Positions 34,946 to 46,800 of a stretch of 64,000 nucleotides of DNA are shown piece after piece; the first letter of the stretch is position 1; each line of letters begins with the position of its first letter. The DNA is taken from the NCBI GenBank assembly GCA_963556495.2, contig OY747707.1, forward strand, positions 35,173,371 to 35,237,370. The letters are read 5' to 3'. The DNA comes from Valencia hispanica. Its lineage: Eukaryota > Chordata > Actinopteri > Cyprinodontiformes > Valenciidae. A program made the translations under genes and the position numbers. The notes below the pieces were generated by a model. That model was not told the origin of the DNA, did not search any database, and saw only the letters and a list, made by a program, of their open reading frames with translations.

Positions 34946-36717
34946 ATGGCTTGGGCGTGGGAGGAGTTTGGAGAGACCATGGAAAACGACTTCCGTACGG
35001 CTTCGAAGCGATTCTGGTCCACCATCCGGCGTCTCAGGGGGGGAAAGCGGTCTGCCACCAACACTGTTTACAGTGGGGATGGTGTGCTGCTGACCTCGAC
35101 GCGGGACGTTTTGGGTCGGTGGATGGAATACTTCGAAGACCTCCTCAATCCCACCGGCACGCCTTCCAATCTGGAAGCAGGGTTTGGGGACTTGGGGTCG
35201 GGCTCTCCAATCTCTGGTGCCGAGGTCACCGAGGTCGTTAAAAAGCTCCTCGGTGGCAAGGCTCCGGGGGTGGATGAGATTTGACCGGAGTTCCTCAAGG
35301 CTCTGGATGTTGTGGGGCTGTGTTGGTTAACGCGGCTCTGCAATATTGCGTGGACATCGGGGGCAGTTCCCTTGGATTGGCAGACTGGGGTGGTGGTCCC
35401 CCTGTTTAAAAAGGGGGACCACAGGGTGTGTTCCAACTACAGGGGGATCACACTTCTGAGCCTCCCTGGTAAGGTCTATTCAGGGGTTCTGGAGAGGAGG
35501 GTCCGACGGATAGTCGAACCTCGGATCCAGGAGGAACAATGCGGTTTTCGTCCTGGCCGTGGAACACTGGACCAGCTCTACACCCTCAGCAGGGTCCTGG
35601 AGGGTGCGTGGGAGTTCGCCCAACCGGTCTACATGTGTTTTGTGGACTTGGAGAAGGCGTTCGACCGTGTCCCTCGGGGGGCCCTGTGGGGGGTGCTCCG
35701 GGAGTACCGGGCCCCTTGATATGGGCTGTTAGGTCCCTGTACGACCGGTGCCAGAGTTTGGTTCGCATTGCCGGCAGTAAGTCGGGCTTGTTTCCGGTGA
35801 GAGTTGGACTCCGCCAAGGTTGCCCTTTGTCACCGATCCTGTTCCTAACTTTTATGGACAGGATTTCTAGGCGCAGCCAAGGCGTTGCGGGGATCCGTTT
35901 TGGTGGCCTCAGGATCGGGTCTCTGCTTTTTGCAGATGATGTGGTCCTGTTGGCTTCATCGGAACGTGATCTACAGCTTTCGCTGGAGCTGTTCGCAGCC
36001 GAGTGTGAAGCGGCTGGGATGAGAATCAGCACCTCCAAATCCGAGGCCATGGTCTTGAGCCGGAAAAGGGTGGGGTGCCTCCTCCGGGTCAGGGATGGGG
36101 TCCTTCCCCAAGTGGAGGAGTTTAAGTATCTGGGGGTCTTGTTCACGAATGAGGGAAAAATAGAGCGGGAGATCGATAGACGGATTGGTGGGGCATCTGC
36201 AGTTATGCGGGCGCTCTACCGGTCTGTCGTGGTGAAGAGAGAGCTGAGCCAAAAGGCGAAGCTCTCGATTTACCGGTCGATCTACGTTCCTACCCTCATC
36301 TATGGTCACGAACTCTGGGTGGTGACCGAAAGAACGAGATCACGGATACAAGCGGCTGAAATGAGTTTCCTCCGCAGAGTGTCTGGGCTCTCCCTTAGAG
36401 ATAGGGTGAGAAGCTCAGTCATCCGGAGGGGGCTCAGAGTAGAGCCGCTGCTTCTCCACATCGAGAGGAGTCAGTTGAGGTGGCTCGGGCATCTGGTCAG
36501 GATGCCTCCTGGACGCCTCCCTGGTGAGGTGTTTCAGGCATGTCCCACCGGGAGGAGGCCCAGGGGAAGGCCCAGGACACGCTGGAGGGACTATGTTTCT
36601 CGGCTGGCCTGGGAGCGCCTTGGGGTTCCTCCCGAGGAGCTGCAACAAGTGGCTGGGGAGAGGGAAGTCTGGGTCTCTTTGCTTAGGCTGCTGCCCCCGC
36701 GACCCGACCCCGGATAA
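34946..36717 (+). pseudogene. Rex3 reverse transcriptase, truncated and broken
   Basis: Reverse-transcriptase motifs in order: KAPGVDEI, VVVPLFKKGD, NYRGITLLSLPGK, EQCGFRPGRGTLDQL, CFVDLEKAFDRVPR (first catalytic Asp), GLRQGCPLSPILF and SLLFADDVVLLAS (FADD catalytic pair). These are followed by a long C-terminal region with RRVSGLSLRDRVRSS and GRRPRGRPRTRWRDYV. A TGA at 35282-35284 replaces what appears to be the CGA Arg codon of DEIRPEFLK, a CpG-type change. A deletion near 35715 shifts the frame, so the C-terminal part (to 36717) is read in a different phase. The N-terminal endonuclease is absent. It could not support its own movement. Confidence 0.88.
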
Positions 36718-36750
36718 GCGGAAGAAAATGGATGGATGGATGGCTTGGGC
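34946..36750 (+). mobile_element. Rex3: Rex3 (RTE-clade) LINE, 5'-truncated, with GATG tail
   Basis: Begins mid-coding and ends CCGGATAAGCGGAAGAAAAT then (GGAT)n at 36729-36741, the tail type reported for Rex3. The two priming sites I remember from Rex3 surveys, TGGCAGACTGGGGTGGTGGT near 35379 and the complement of the CGGTGACAAAGGGCAACC type near 35815, are both present, which supports the name. ATGGCTTGGGC at 34946 recurs at 36740-36750 and is the likely 11-bp target duplication, although part overlaps the GATG tail. It sits inside the TTAA transposon. The endonuclease half is missing. Confidence 0.88.
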
Positions 36751-37604
36751 CCCGCCCACCAAACTCAGTCGTTCTGTGCTAATGCTAAAATAAGGGCCAC
36801 CTAGTAGGGGCTGCAATTCTACATCAAGGCTGAGTTACGGCAAACGATCCTGTGATACAGTATTAAGGTATTTAGAGTGTGACTAGAAAGGGCCCAAACG
36901 TCGCAGGGAATTTCATGCCAGGTCCACTTTAAGCCAGCTGAATATGTAACTTTTATGCTGTATGATGTTACATGTATGTTGTATTTATCTTAAGCTTACT
37001 TTCACTTAACATGCCAAATAAACATCTAGCTTTATAGCTGGTTCTGTGATGAGATTCTGCTAACAGACTGTTTAAAGTCTTGTATTGCGGTACTGTCATT
37101 GTTGCTGTGTGCCATCTTAGCTAATAGAGCCTTTTAAAGCCTTTTAAAGCAGAAAACTTGGGTTCAACTCTCCACACAGGGACATTGGGGGGAACTTTGT
37201 GATAGATGTAGGAATCAACTTTATTTAGTTGAATTTATTCCTAATGGTTGGTAACTATGGTTTCTGTGAGAAGTTTACAAACACTCACAATGAGCATTGG
37301 TGTCATAATAATTTTTTAGCTTTCATGAGGAATATTCTTTTTCCAGTAGAGAAGATCATTTAATAATTTACTTACTGTAAAATATTTTTCAACATAGAGA
37401 AACTGTAATTTCACCCAAGTATTGTCCCTAAGAGTTTCTTACTTGAGAAACACCCTCTTGGTCCATGTTCATGAAAAATTCATCTTACCATGGATAGTGA
37501 CACAAGCTTTTCAGGGAATGTTCAGTTCATAGGCTTCAGCCTTGATGGTACTTGTGTTGTTCTCAAATGTCTAAGTTTGTTTCCTTTCACCTGAAGGTGA
37601 CAGT

Positions 37605-38480
37605 ACGATCAGTGTCAGAGCTTGGTCTGCATTGCTGCCAGTAAGTTGGGCTCATTTCCGGTGAGAGTTGGACTCCACCAAGGTTCCGCTTGGCACCAAT
37701 CCTGTTCATCTAGACGCAACCAAGGTATTCAGGGAAGCCGTTTTGGTGGCCTAAGGATCAGGCCTCTGCTTTTTGCATATAATTTGGTTCTGTTGGGCTA
37801 AACAGAACAAAATCTCCAGTTTGCAGCAGAGTGTGATGCGGTCGGAATGAAAATCACCACTTCAAATCCGAGAACATGGACTCGAACAGGAAAATGGTAT
37901 GCCTTCTACCAGTTTGGGGATGATGTCCTGCCCCAAGTGAAGGATTTTAAGTGACTCAGGGTCTTGCTAACGAAAAAGAGAAAAATGAAACGGGAGATTG
38001 ACAGGCGGATTGGTGCTGTGTCTTTAGTGATCCAAGTGCTGTACTGGTCTGTTGTGATGAAGAAAGAGTCGAAAAGCAAAGCTCTTGATTTACTAGTCGA
38101 TCTATTAGCTTTGAAAAGTAACCGAAAGAATGAGATCGCAGATACAAACGGGTGAAATGAGTTTTCTCCCCAGAGTGTCTGGGTTTTCCTTTAGAGATAG
38201 GAGGAGAAGCTCTACCATCAGGGAGGGACTCAGACTAGACCCACTGCTCTACACATTGAGACTAGCCAGTTGAGGTGGCTCGGGCATCTGGTTAAGATGC
38301 CTTCCGGATGCCTCCCTGCTTCAGGCACGGAGGAAGACCCAGGCTGTCCGGGGAATACCTTAGGATTCCCCTGGAGGTGAAGGCACAATCGCTTGGGACA
38401 GGGAAGTCTGAGTCTTCTCTGCTTAACCTGTTGTCCCCATGACCTGACCCTGGATAAGTAGAAGATAATGGATGGATGGA
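37605..38480 (+). mobile_element. Rex3: Second Rex3 copy, 3' portion, decayed
   Basis: Starts at CGATCAGTGTCAGAGCTTGG (the DRCQSLVRI region) and follows the copy at 35.7-36.7 kb to CCTGGATAAGTAGAAGATAA and (TGGA)n. TGAAGGTGACAGT at 37592-37604 and TGAAGATGACAGT at 38481-38493 flank it, a 13-bp target duplication with one mismatch. Many stops, internal deletions and loss of the FADD region (TTTGCATATAAT) mark it as clearly older than the neighbouring copy. Confidence 0.85.
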
Positions 38481-38859
38481 TGAAGATGACAGTTTGGGTC
38501 AATTGTAGATTCCTCTTTTAGTTCATGTTTTGCCTGCTATGGTTTTCCAGCCTTAAGCTTTAAGACTATTCTGCTGATCTTGCAGTCACTACTCCTTCTA
38601 GCTTTAGCCATGAATTTTTATTGATGTTTACAGTTCAGTCAAGGTCCCTTCACTCACAATTTTCACATGTGCTTAGGATCATTATTTGGTTGCAGAAACC
38701 AACAGAGATTACCAGTGCTTAATTTAATCCACTTTTCCTTCTAACAGTGAAATGTTCCCTTGTTAAAAAGCCCACTGCATGATTGAGTAGGCCTAGTGCT
38801 TAAGAGTTTGAGAGCTTTTGTTTTCAAAGGACAAGAGTTTTTCTCCAACATTTTTTAAA

Positions 38860-39465
38860 ATGTCCCTTCTTCCGGCTCTTGACGAGGACAGACGCTTTTC
38901 TCTTCTCCTCCCTCGTGTTACCATTCCACCCCCTGCTCTCTCTGTCTCGTGTCCTATCTGGAGAACCTGTGTGCACTCTTCTTGGAAAGCAACTATGAAT
39001 CTGGTCAGCTGGTCTCTGAATGCAATTGATCCAATTTTTTCAACCCAAAAACTGGGGAAGGGGGAACCCGCCTGCCCTGCCGGTACATATCCGTCAGGAT
39101 ATACGATGGATTCCTGGAGTAAGTGGAAGATCGTATGTCTGTCGATGATGTAAGTGGAGGACGTGGAAGATATCTACATAATTGGATTCATGATAATCGG
39201 GTTTCTGCTGTTTGGCTTGGGTGGATTCCTGATGTATCTCAAAGAGAAGAAGCGGTCGGAAGTAATTGGCAAGCATTTGCAGCTTCAAGAAGGATTATGC
39301 CGTGCTGTAAACACTCAGACTAATGCGCTGAACGAGCAAAACCGCAAACTGGATGTGGTGCTTGGACTCGTACGCGAGATGGGAAACAACTTGGAGAAGT
39401 TGCTCAGCCGGGCTGATGGAAATTGGCCCATTATTCGGATGTTTGGAGCGCCACGGTGGCTATGA
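38860..39465 (+). pseudogene. Single-pass membrane + coiled-coil protein, one nonsense codon
   Basis: From the ATG at 38860 the frame runs 97 codons to a TAA at 39151-39153, then stays open for 103 more codons in the same frame to TGA 39463-39465. The first half has a Gly/Cys-bearing stretch (GEPACPAGTYPSGY). The second half has a hydrophobic segment of about 22 residues (IYIIGFMIIGFLLFGLGGFL), a basic KEKKR stop-transfer, then an amphipathic coiled coil (about 45 residues, LNEQNRKLDVVLGLV) and a short tail ending RMFGAPRWL. This architecture suggests a type III or tail-exposed single-pass membrane protein. I do not recognise a named family. The single stop in an otherwise preserved frame implies recent coding constraint at the family level. 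Confidence 0.6.
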
Positions 39466-40172
39466 GACCGTTGAAAAAACTGTAAGACTGAAAAGTCCCA
39501 GCCTGAACCAAAAATGATATCTGAATTGGAACCCGGTGCAGCCTTGAAAGGCTAGACATCACAAACTCCCCCTGCGAAGAGAAGAATGTAAACGGAGGCT
39601 CCGACTCCCACACCATTCCCCTGTGTTTACATGAGTCTGTGAGCTATGGGACTGATAGGTGAGTTCACGGTCTCACCTACTTACAACGCACACATATACA
39701 CACGCACAAACTTTCACGCCACAACTACAGAAACACACGCTCCCTGAGTTCAATGTCCTTGCTGTTATCCTTACAGTCTCCTGCCCACTCTTCGGACAGT
39801 GAAATACTGGGCGCGCTTGGATGGGTGCGACCTCTTTTCTCTGTGTGGAGGGATCCCGAACCTCCCCCCCGTCCTATTTGTGTTCTCACATGTGATGACT
39901 GATATATGTGCTCATATGTTTTGCAGTGGTTTTTTTCAGCACCCCGGCTCGGCTCCCTGTAGGGGGCTGGGCAGAGTTGCAAATTTTTTTTCCCCTGTTC
40001 ACCCCCCCTACCTTCTGTGAATCCTTTATATCTACTATTAGGGGCGCTGGGTAAGCCGGCTGCCACCGCGGTCTTCCATATCCTGTACTGTGTTAATGTT
40101 TGTAAATGTTTGTATGATCTTGGATTGGTTGTACTGAAACTTAATTTCCCCACGGGGATTATTAATGTATTT

Positions 40173-40250
40173 CTTATCTTATCTTATCTTATCTTATCTT
40201 ATCTTATCTTATCTTATCTTATCTTATCTTATCTTATCTTATCTTATCTT
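40173..40250. repeat. (CTTAT)n tandem tail
   Basis: About 15.6 near-perfect pentanucleotide units directly after the retroposon's 3' hairpin region. Confidence 0.95.
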
Positions 40251-40498
40251 AATCTAATATCATCAGTCCAGAAGACTTGATAAAAAAGGCTCCTTCAGAT
40301 GCTGATTTGATGGCTAAAGGTGGTGAAGGAATAATTGATGATTAAGAATACTAATTAATGTCCCTATTTGTTATGTAAATCTCAGAAGCAGAGTTGCCTA
40401 ACCAAATAAAGAAATGTAATTACAAACTCATATAGTCACAGACAAATAAAGTTGTTATTCTGCCCTCTGTGAACGTCCATGGCTTATAAATAAAGATT

Positions 40499-41173
40499 TT
40501 TTTTATTTTTTTTTTGGTCCTGTTTGGCAGTGTGGAGCTCAGAATTTGTATCCGAGTACCAAGTAGAAGCCCAACAGATTTACTTTCACAAGCGGAGCAG
40601 TGCAGCTTTTGTTATAGTACTCCACTTGATATATGTGTGAAAAATCTTTATTATGAATTGCTGGGGGGTTTATTTCCTGATGTTATGGACTCGGAGACGG
40701 AAAATTAAGGGGAAGAAAGAAAGAAGATGAAGAAGAGAGGTAGGAAACAAAAAGTCATGAGAGAGGGTGAGTTGAAAATACAAGAGAGGAATGGGAACAA
40801 ATAAAACACAGGAAAACATTGAAGTCTGCCTCCATACCCAAAGGACGGCAGAGAGAGGGGAAAAAACGAAACAAAACAAAAAAGGAAAAAGGAACATCGA
40901 CAAAACAAACCAAACATCGGGAACTAAGAACTAAACAACCACATCACACAAAAATGGATATAAAAATACAACAACAATGTCACAGAAAAACTCATGGTAC
41001 CGATTAATCAAGCTCTAGTAATGATAACCTCAGCACAAGAATATATCTGTAAACACCAGAGACCCCACATCTATGTGTGTGTGTGAGCATGCTGGTGCAT
41101 ATAAGGTTTTTCCATAAGAGTGTTCGATAGCTGGTGTTGAGCAGGCATCAATCCGTCTCCCAGGAATCGATGC
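40499..41173 (-). mobile_element. LINE 3'-end family, copy C, with target duplication
   Basis: The plus strand begins with a T-run (to 40515), then GGTCCTGTTTGGCAGTGTGG, and follows copies A and B through the short GT run (41074-41084) to CCCAGGAATCGATGC. AAATAAAGATT flanks it at 40488-40498 and 41174-41184. The T-run (poly(A) on the element strand) and the 11-bp duplication show a 5'-truncated retrotransposed copy on the minus strand. This anchors the family as a LINE 3' end rather than a DNA repeat. Confidence 0.82.
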
Positions 41174-41184
41174 AAATAAAGATT

Positions 41185-43757
41185 ATTTCAATGAAAGCTA
41201 AAAACTTTTTGCTCTCATATGAAAACATTGCGAAACTTGAGAGACTGAAAGAAAAAGCATTTTGTTTAGATTAAACATGCATGTATGCACAACCACATGC
41301 TAAATTAATGTTTAAAGAAACACTACAAAAAGGTAATACCAAGACCAGTAGAATTATGCTAATTTCAATGGAAAAATCTAATTGACTGTTAATAAATACC
41401 CCTTTGCTGTGATAAAGTAATTAATCGTCACATAAAGTATATTTAAATACTCACTGGTATATGTCGCTAATGTATAGCTGCTTTTCATTGTAACTTCAAC
41501 ATGGTATCTAAGCTTTCACAGCAACACCAATTGTTCAGATGTATTACATGGCTACCATTTGTGAAGTGCGGAATTAAGTTTGAACCCAGTTTTTAAATCG
41601 TGGAAAACTTTCATTGTGGACTTGGTCTCGAGCAGGAAATACCATAATATAATACTAAAAACTGCAGATGTTGTACATTTAACATGCACATTTTGGGAAG
41701 ATCAACCTTGGCCCTCCTCTATTATGAGAGGAGAAAAGAAACATCATTCATATATTGATCCATCAAGTCTTTAAATTATGGGAAACTGTGTTCACCAAAC
41801 TACTGGAAGGAGATTTTATGCAGATAAAATAGGCTTAAATTAGTCTGAGAGCTTAGTTTCTCTGGGGAAACTCTGTTTTTTGCTCATCACTGGTGGCAGA
41901 ATAAAACATGTTATTTGCATCAAATTCTCCTGTCTTCTGAGTTTTATTTTCCCAATGGATTTATTGAATCACAGATTGAATCTTTTACGTTTTTTTGTTA
42001 AGATAATTTTTCTTAGACTTCTGATAGCAGATAAGTTAAACCACTTCTGTTGGATTTCTCTCTACTGTCTCTTATTCGAAGGTTGCCATTGCCAAGGATT
42101 TGTTTAGCAACAGAGCAGTAGCCTGCCTCCATAGATTTAGCTCGTGTTGAAGGTATTTTAGTATCAAACAATTTTTATAAATTTTTATTAAACAAGCTGC
42201 CTTCTTAGGACATTTTTATTTGTTTCAAACATGAACATTTTCCTAAAAGTTTGCTTTTGAATACTGTAAAACTCAGTGACCTGACAGTTTATTTTTCCAT
42301 TAGAATTTTATGCATTTTATTAATTTCTCCTAAACATATTGTTAAAAGAGCTCATCACATCTGTGAGATGGGTCTAAAAAGTCAGCACTGCATGGGAGTT
42401 TGCATCTCCTGGTTTGGCTTAATAATATCAATCAGTGAGTCACAGTTCAACAAAACAAAAAGGTCTAAAACCCTTGGTAAAACTTGTTGACAAGATCAAA
42501 AATACTAGGATGCCAAAAGTGTGCAAGGGAATCCGTTGCGTTTTGATCAAATTAAACCTTTAAAAAAAATACTTTTTAAAATTTAAATGTAAAACCCTTA
42601 TTTGTATCAGCATTTAACTATTAGCTCCTGTCCAACTCATAATTATTCAGAGTCCCGGAAATTTCGACCTGCTGCAACCAAAACAGTTTCTACATGTGTT
42701 CTCGTTGACCTCTACTGCTCTAATTTGGACTGTTTTCTCATTAAAATTATTTTCCAAAAATACCCCAGTTTAAAAAAAAGCCTGCAGCCACTTACTGCAC
42801 ACATATGCAGAGCACAACAGAATTACACGAGCAAACAGAAACACAAAGTCACAAAGCAAACAATGAGGATCTAAACAATTGTGAGACATTTTCAAGGGAA
42901 AAGCCAAACCTTTCCTGAATCTCTCAGTGGAATAAAGATAGAGACAAATGACACAAATACCTTAAGGGCCCACATTGTGCAACCTGTTCATGCATAGGTG
43001 TGAGTCGGCTGACATGTGAGGCTGTGCCTGTCAGTTTATCAACAGCAGCAATTTTTCACCCTTGATCAGCCAACCGTGGAGGCATTTCAAATGAACTACC
43101 TGCATTCCAGCAGCATCAGATTGAAGACAAAAGGAAGGCTCTCTGTGAATTATTGGACCATCTTTGGGCTTTGTCTTTATACCTCCCCTTTCTGTCACAA
43201 ACTCTTCCAATCCTTCTCTGATTCTCCAGACCTCTCAGTCTTGTATGATTGGCTTTGCTGTGACAGACACATTAGCCATTCACAGTGCGGCAAACGCCAT
43301 GTGGACAGAGGACTGTGCCCAGAAATCAAGCAATATGCTGTAACAGGAAAAAAATAAACAAACAAACCACTCTCATATACTCTCTCTTCCATGCATGCCC
43401 ACATGGTAGTCTCATTGTGACCTCACGTCAAAAAAGACAAACAATGCCGACAGAAAGCGACCGCCTCTCAATGTGGCAAGCCAGAGTATGGAACCTCAGT
43501 ACCATATGGCTCTTCATTGTTGACAAAACAGCCTTGGGGATGGTAGCACCCACAATTAGCATATATGGAAACCACGTCTGCATTTTATTTCTTTCACCAT
43601 CTCCACAGCAAATAAAAAAGTGCCATCACTGATCTGCATGCATTGCCCAGAGGTGTGGTGAAGACGATTTGTAAAGTCATCCATTTCCTCTCATTTGGAA
43701 ACAACTCAAACAGGAGTGACAGCAAATGGAAAAAAAAACATCCCAAGATGGTCTTAC
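41185..43757. other. IL1RAPL intron, no other feature recognised
   Basis: AT-rich intronic DNA downstream of the exon (host gene reads right to left). I looked for the next Ig3 exon (IYWMKG motif) and did not find it. Confidence 0.45.
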
Positions 43758-43832
43758 CTAGCTGCATCTCCATGTTGGAAATCTTATTTTCTGCTGGAAA
43801 CAGGATCTTCGGGGGCTTGTCGGTTAGAGGAG
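43758..43832 (-). CDS. il1rapl: IL1RAPL1/2 internal exon (Ig2-Ig3 linker)
   Basis: On the minus strand TTATTTTTCAG (acceptor, AG at 43833-43834) precedes 75 bases, followed by GTAAGACC (donor from 43757). The exon is phase 1 at both ends and translates as (A)PLTDKPPKILFPAENKI, then SNMEMQL(G). This matches the start of the third immunoglobulin domain of IL1RAPL1 (which has PLTDKPPKLLYP in mammals) and is similarly close to IL1RAPL2. The protein is a synaptic organiser with three extracellular Ig domains, one membrane span and a TIR domain. Which paralogue this is cannot be decided from 25 residues. Neighbouring exons were not found, as expected for a gene with very long introns. Confidence 0.8.
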
Positions 43833-46800
43833 CTGAAAAATAAGAAAAATGACAAATTGAGACAGGCTCAAAACACACACATTTGTCTTTTGAAACGGAA
43901 TTGTTGCATCTTTATGTCAACAGTTCAAGTTTCTGCAGGTATAGTGCTTCATTCATCTGACCTATCTGTAATTAATGCATCATTACTTTACTAAGAACAT
44001 GGTCCCATTTAGTCTGTTTAAGTGTTATGTATGTGAAGAGCCCTTGTGGAGTGTAAGTGTGCGCCTTGGTGAGAGGGAGCAGCTGATGCTCTAATGATGC
44101 TAATCATCCATACGGTGGATGTCAGACCTGCTGCTTAAGTCTCTTCTCTGGGGAATGCCAGAACATGCAGGCATTTTATAGGTTCTAAAATCTTCTACGA
44201 GTTTTTACAAAAGAGGCAGCACTCTTTAGGGTTAAAATGTTCAAACAATGTCTTGAAGCTACACAAATAAAGAGAAAAAAGATCCTAATGAAAAGGGTGA
44301 GGGCATGAATTTTTAAAACATAATTTGGATTGATATCACAAAATTAAGGCTGCATGGTATCTGGAAAAGATGGGATTTATATTGTTGCTGAATATTGTGA
44401 TGTTGATTTCAATTACAGTAAAACCATATTTTTCTGAGTCTTCTCTTTTCCATAAAACAATGTCTCACCATTTTTCTTTAGCGTAAGCATCTTAGCCACT
44501 AAAGTCTACATTCACTGTGATGTACACAGATTTTATAGAAAACCTTGGAGTGCTTTTGTTGCACTTTGAGTAGTTATGTACAAAAATAAAAGTATTCTTA
44601 GAATCATTATCAAGGGCAGTGAGTCCACGCACCTGATTAAATATATAATTGGCAAACAGAGTGGGAATAAATGGCACTTAAAATATAACACCCTACCAAA
44701 TATTGCATCCAAGTCCTTTTCAATTTCGATACTGCACACGTTAATACATGTTTAATGACTGCAATCTGGCATGTAGTGCAGCTTTATTTATGTAGGTACA
44801 CAATCTCTCACTTGAAAATACAAAAACAGTAACAGTCACATGTTTGGAACAAATATGCACCATTCTGCCATTTGATAGCACTGTGGCCAACTGAGGTTTT
44901 ACCTTGTTTTCTGTAAACATTGACTATCATATATGCAACACCTAGATACAATGCTTACAAGTCAGGGACACTTTCACATATTACTTAAGGAAAACATTGA
45001 CTTCAGGAATATGTTCTAGGAGCAAGTTTGTCTGGGGTTATTCTTTACCCCCATCTGTTTCCACAGCATCTGCCACAGTATAAACAGATTACCCAAGTAG
45101 AAATTTACCCCAGTATAAGACCCTTTGGGTAGGCAGTACAGTTATATTTACCCTAAACCTTCAGGGTGAAGCTTTGTGAAGTCAGATTATTAGACTTTCC
45201 CTCTTTGAAGTTTTAACTGTTAAAAAGTCAAAATGTTTTACAGCATTTTTATTCCAAAATACAAAGAAAAACAATCCAACCCAACTGTGGATTTTTTTTG
45301 TATTTATTTTGTATCTTAGGTTTAAACACAAATTGTCACGCTTTATGCGTCTGTACATATGTGTCTCTTTTTGGACACATGGTGGTAAATTAATTGAGTA
45401 TCTGATCTGTTAATGCAAAACTTTTCCTCAGGATTTTGGAGGTTTAAATTTAATTAACTGCTTTCCTTCAATTTATACTTCCTATTATCTGCCAAACACC
45501 AACTATGCTTTGAATCACTAATATAGGTACATCAATTAATACCTTAAATGTGAACTAATTACATCTTACTTTTATACATCTAAATAGCAATTACGTCCTC
45601 AGAAGCTTTCATGAAAGAGTGATGGAAAATAGTTTTATTTTTATTTCTTTTTCGAGACCTTCAGACTAGTTTCTGAAAGTTGGATGATAATTACAGCTGA
45701 AGGACTGAAACAGGTCTTTATTTAGGTTACACTTATGTTCCCTTTCCAAGCTGCAGTTTAAATTCACGGACATCAGTCTACTCTGCAGCTGGGGGTGTAA
45801 CTGAGCGCTCATTGTATGGTGATGTCCTTATTTAATATTAGCAAGGAAGGTAATCGTGTTTCACCTTACCTCACAGTGTGGAAGAGTTCCGCACCGGTAG
45901 CTTCTTAATTTTATAAAGTGTGATCGCTAAAGACCAGCGTGTTGCCCTAAAACTCCTTAAAAGCCATTTGAATCCGATTAGGCCTTTTTCACAACTAGTG
46001 GGACAACTTCAAAAACCAAGAAACAAAATCTATTTGGTTTTACGCAAAACAAACTATTTCATACCAGAGAAGTTAAATCTTAATCAAAGAAAGGAGATGT
46101 TTGAAATTTATAGTAAAACTCTTGTTTTAATACTTCCTGATAATGTAATTCACTAAGACTGGAGAGGATTTATTTATTTTTTGCTGAAAACCTGTTTAGT
46201 TCCATAATATCAGATCAATCAGATGTAGCACCTGCTAGTATGTAAATAGTAATTGCAGCTCAGTGATATCTTTGAGAGGGGCAGTGACAACTGTTTAGGC
46301 ACAACTGTTTGCACTGTTAACAGGTAATCAGCACAAATTGCGCTAGATATGGATATAATTTTAATTACATATCATACTTATGAACATAATTACACAATGG
46401 GTGATCCTATAGCTAATTATGAACTAGGCAAACAAATGAGGGCAATCTGTGTATGGAACACTAGAGGGGAAGCAGATGTGGAAGAAAAGAGGGAAGATCG
46501 GACGAAAGTCAAATTTCCTATAAAGAATACATTAACGAGCTAAAGGAGCATAACCCACCTTCCTTTGCCCTAATTTCGGTAAGCTGTGGTTACTTTAGAA
46601 TATCTCATTATCTCATTTACTACTCTTTTATAAGGAATACCTCAATTATCACGGTTTGGGAGGGAACACTATTTAAAAAGTGAACGACTCGAAGCTGCTC
46701 CTAACAAGGAGACTCTGCTTACACAGATAAGCATCCACTATAAAATGTAATTAAACATGCAAATATATCTGGTCAACTGTAATAAAATGGTTTTGTTCCT

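Larger units (their letters stand above)
33741..36928. mobile_element. TTAA-target DNA transposon, non-autonomous, interrupted by Rex3
   Basis: Ends are AGTGCCCCTGGCATGAAAT on the left and, read inward, AGTGGACCTGGCATGAAAT on the right (17 of 19 match), flanked by TTAA at 33737-33740 and 36929-36932. Removing the element joins the L2 reading frame across one TTAA, which confirms insertion and target duplication. About 3.19 kb in total, of which 1.8 kb is a Rex3 insertion. The AG start and TTAA target suit Kolobok better than piggyBac, but no transposase remains. The interior has a possible exon near 34040-34310 and a perfect 11-bp hairpin at 34339-34363. Confidence 0.85.
38818..40250 (+). mobile_element. 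Retroposon with membrane/coiled-coil ORF and (CTTAT)n tail
   Basis: The segment combines a 200-codon frame (38860-39465), about 670 bp of 3' untranslated sequence, a short CCCC-AC-GGGG hairpin at 40148-40157 in a TTTCCCCACGGGGATTATTA context, and a pentanucleotide tail (40173-40250). The 3' hairpin followed by a short tandem tail is typical of retroposons copied by L2/CR1/Rex1-type LINEs. There is no reverse transcriptase. The 5' boundary is not defined, and I found no convincing target duplication. Confidence 0.55.

Noticed and set aside
43594..43878. Minus-strand frame running through the IL1RAPL exon
   Set aside because: Only 43758-43832 is bounded by splice sites and matches the family; the rest is intron.
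45840..45900. Minus-strand exon ending in GTAAGG
   Set aside because: Good donor-like sequence but a stop in the adjacent frame and no similarity to IL1RAPL.
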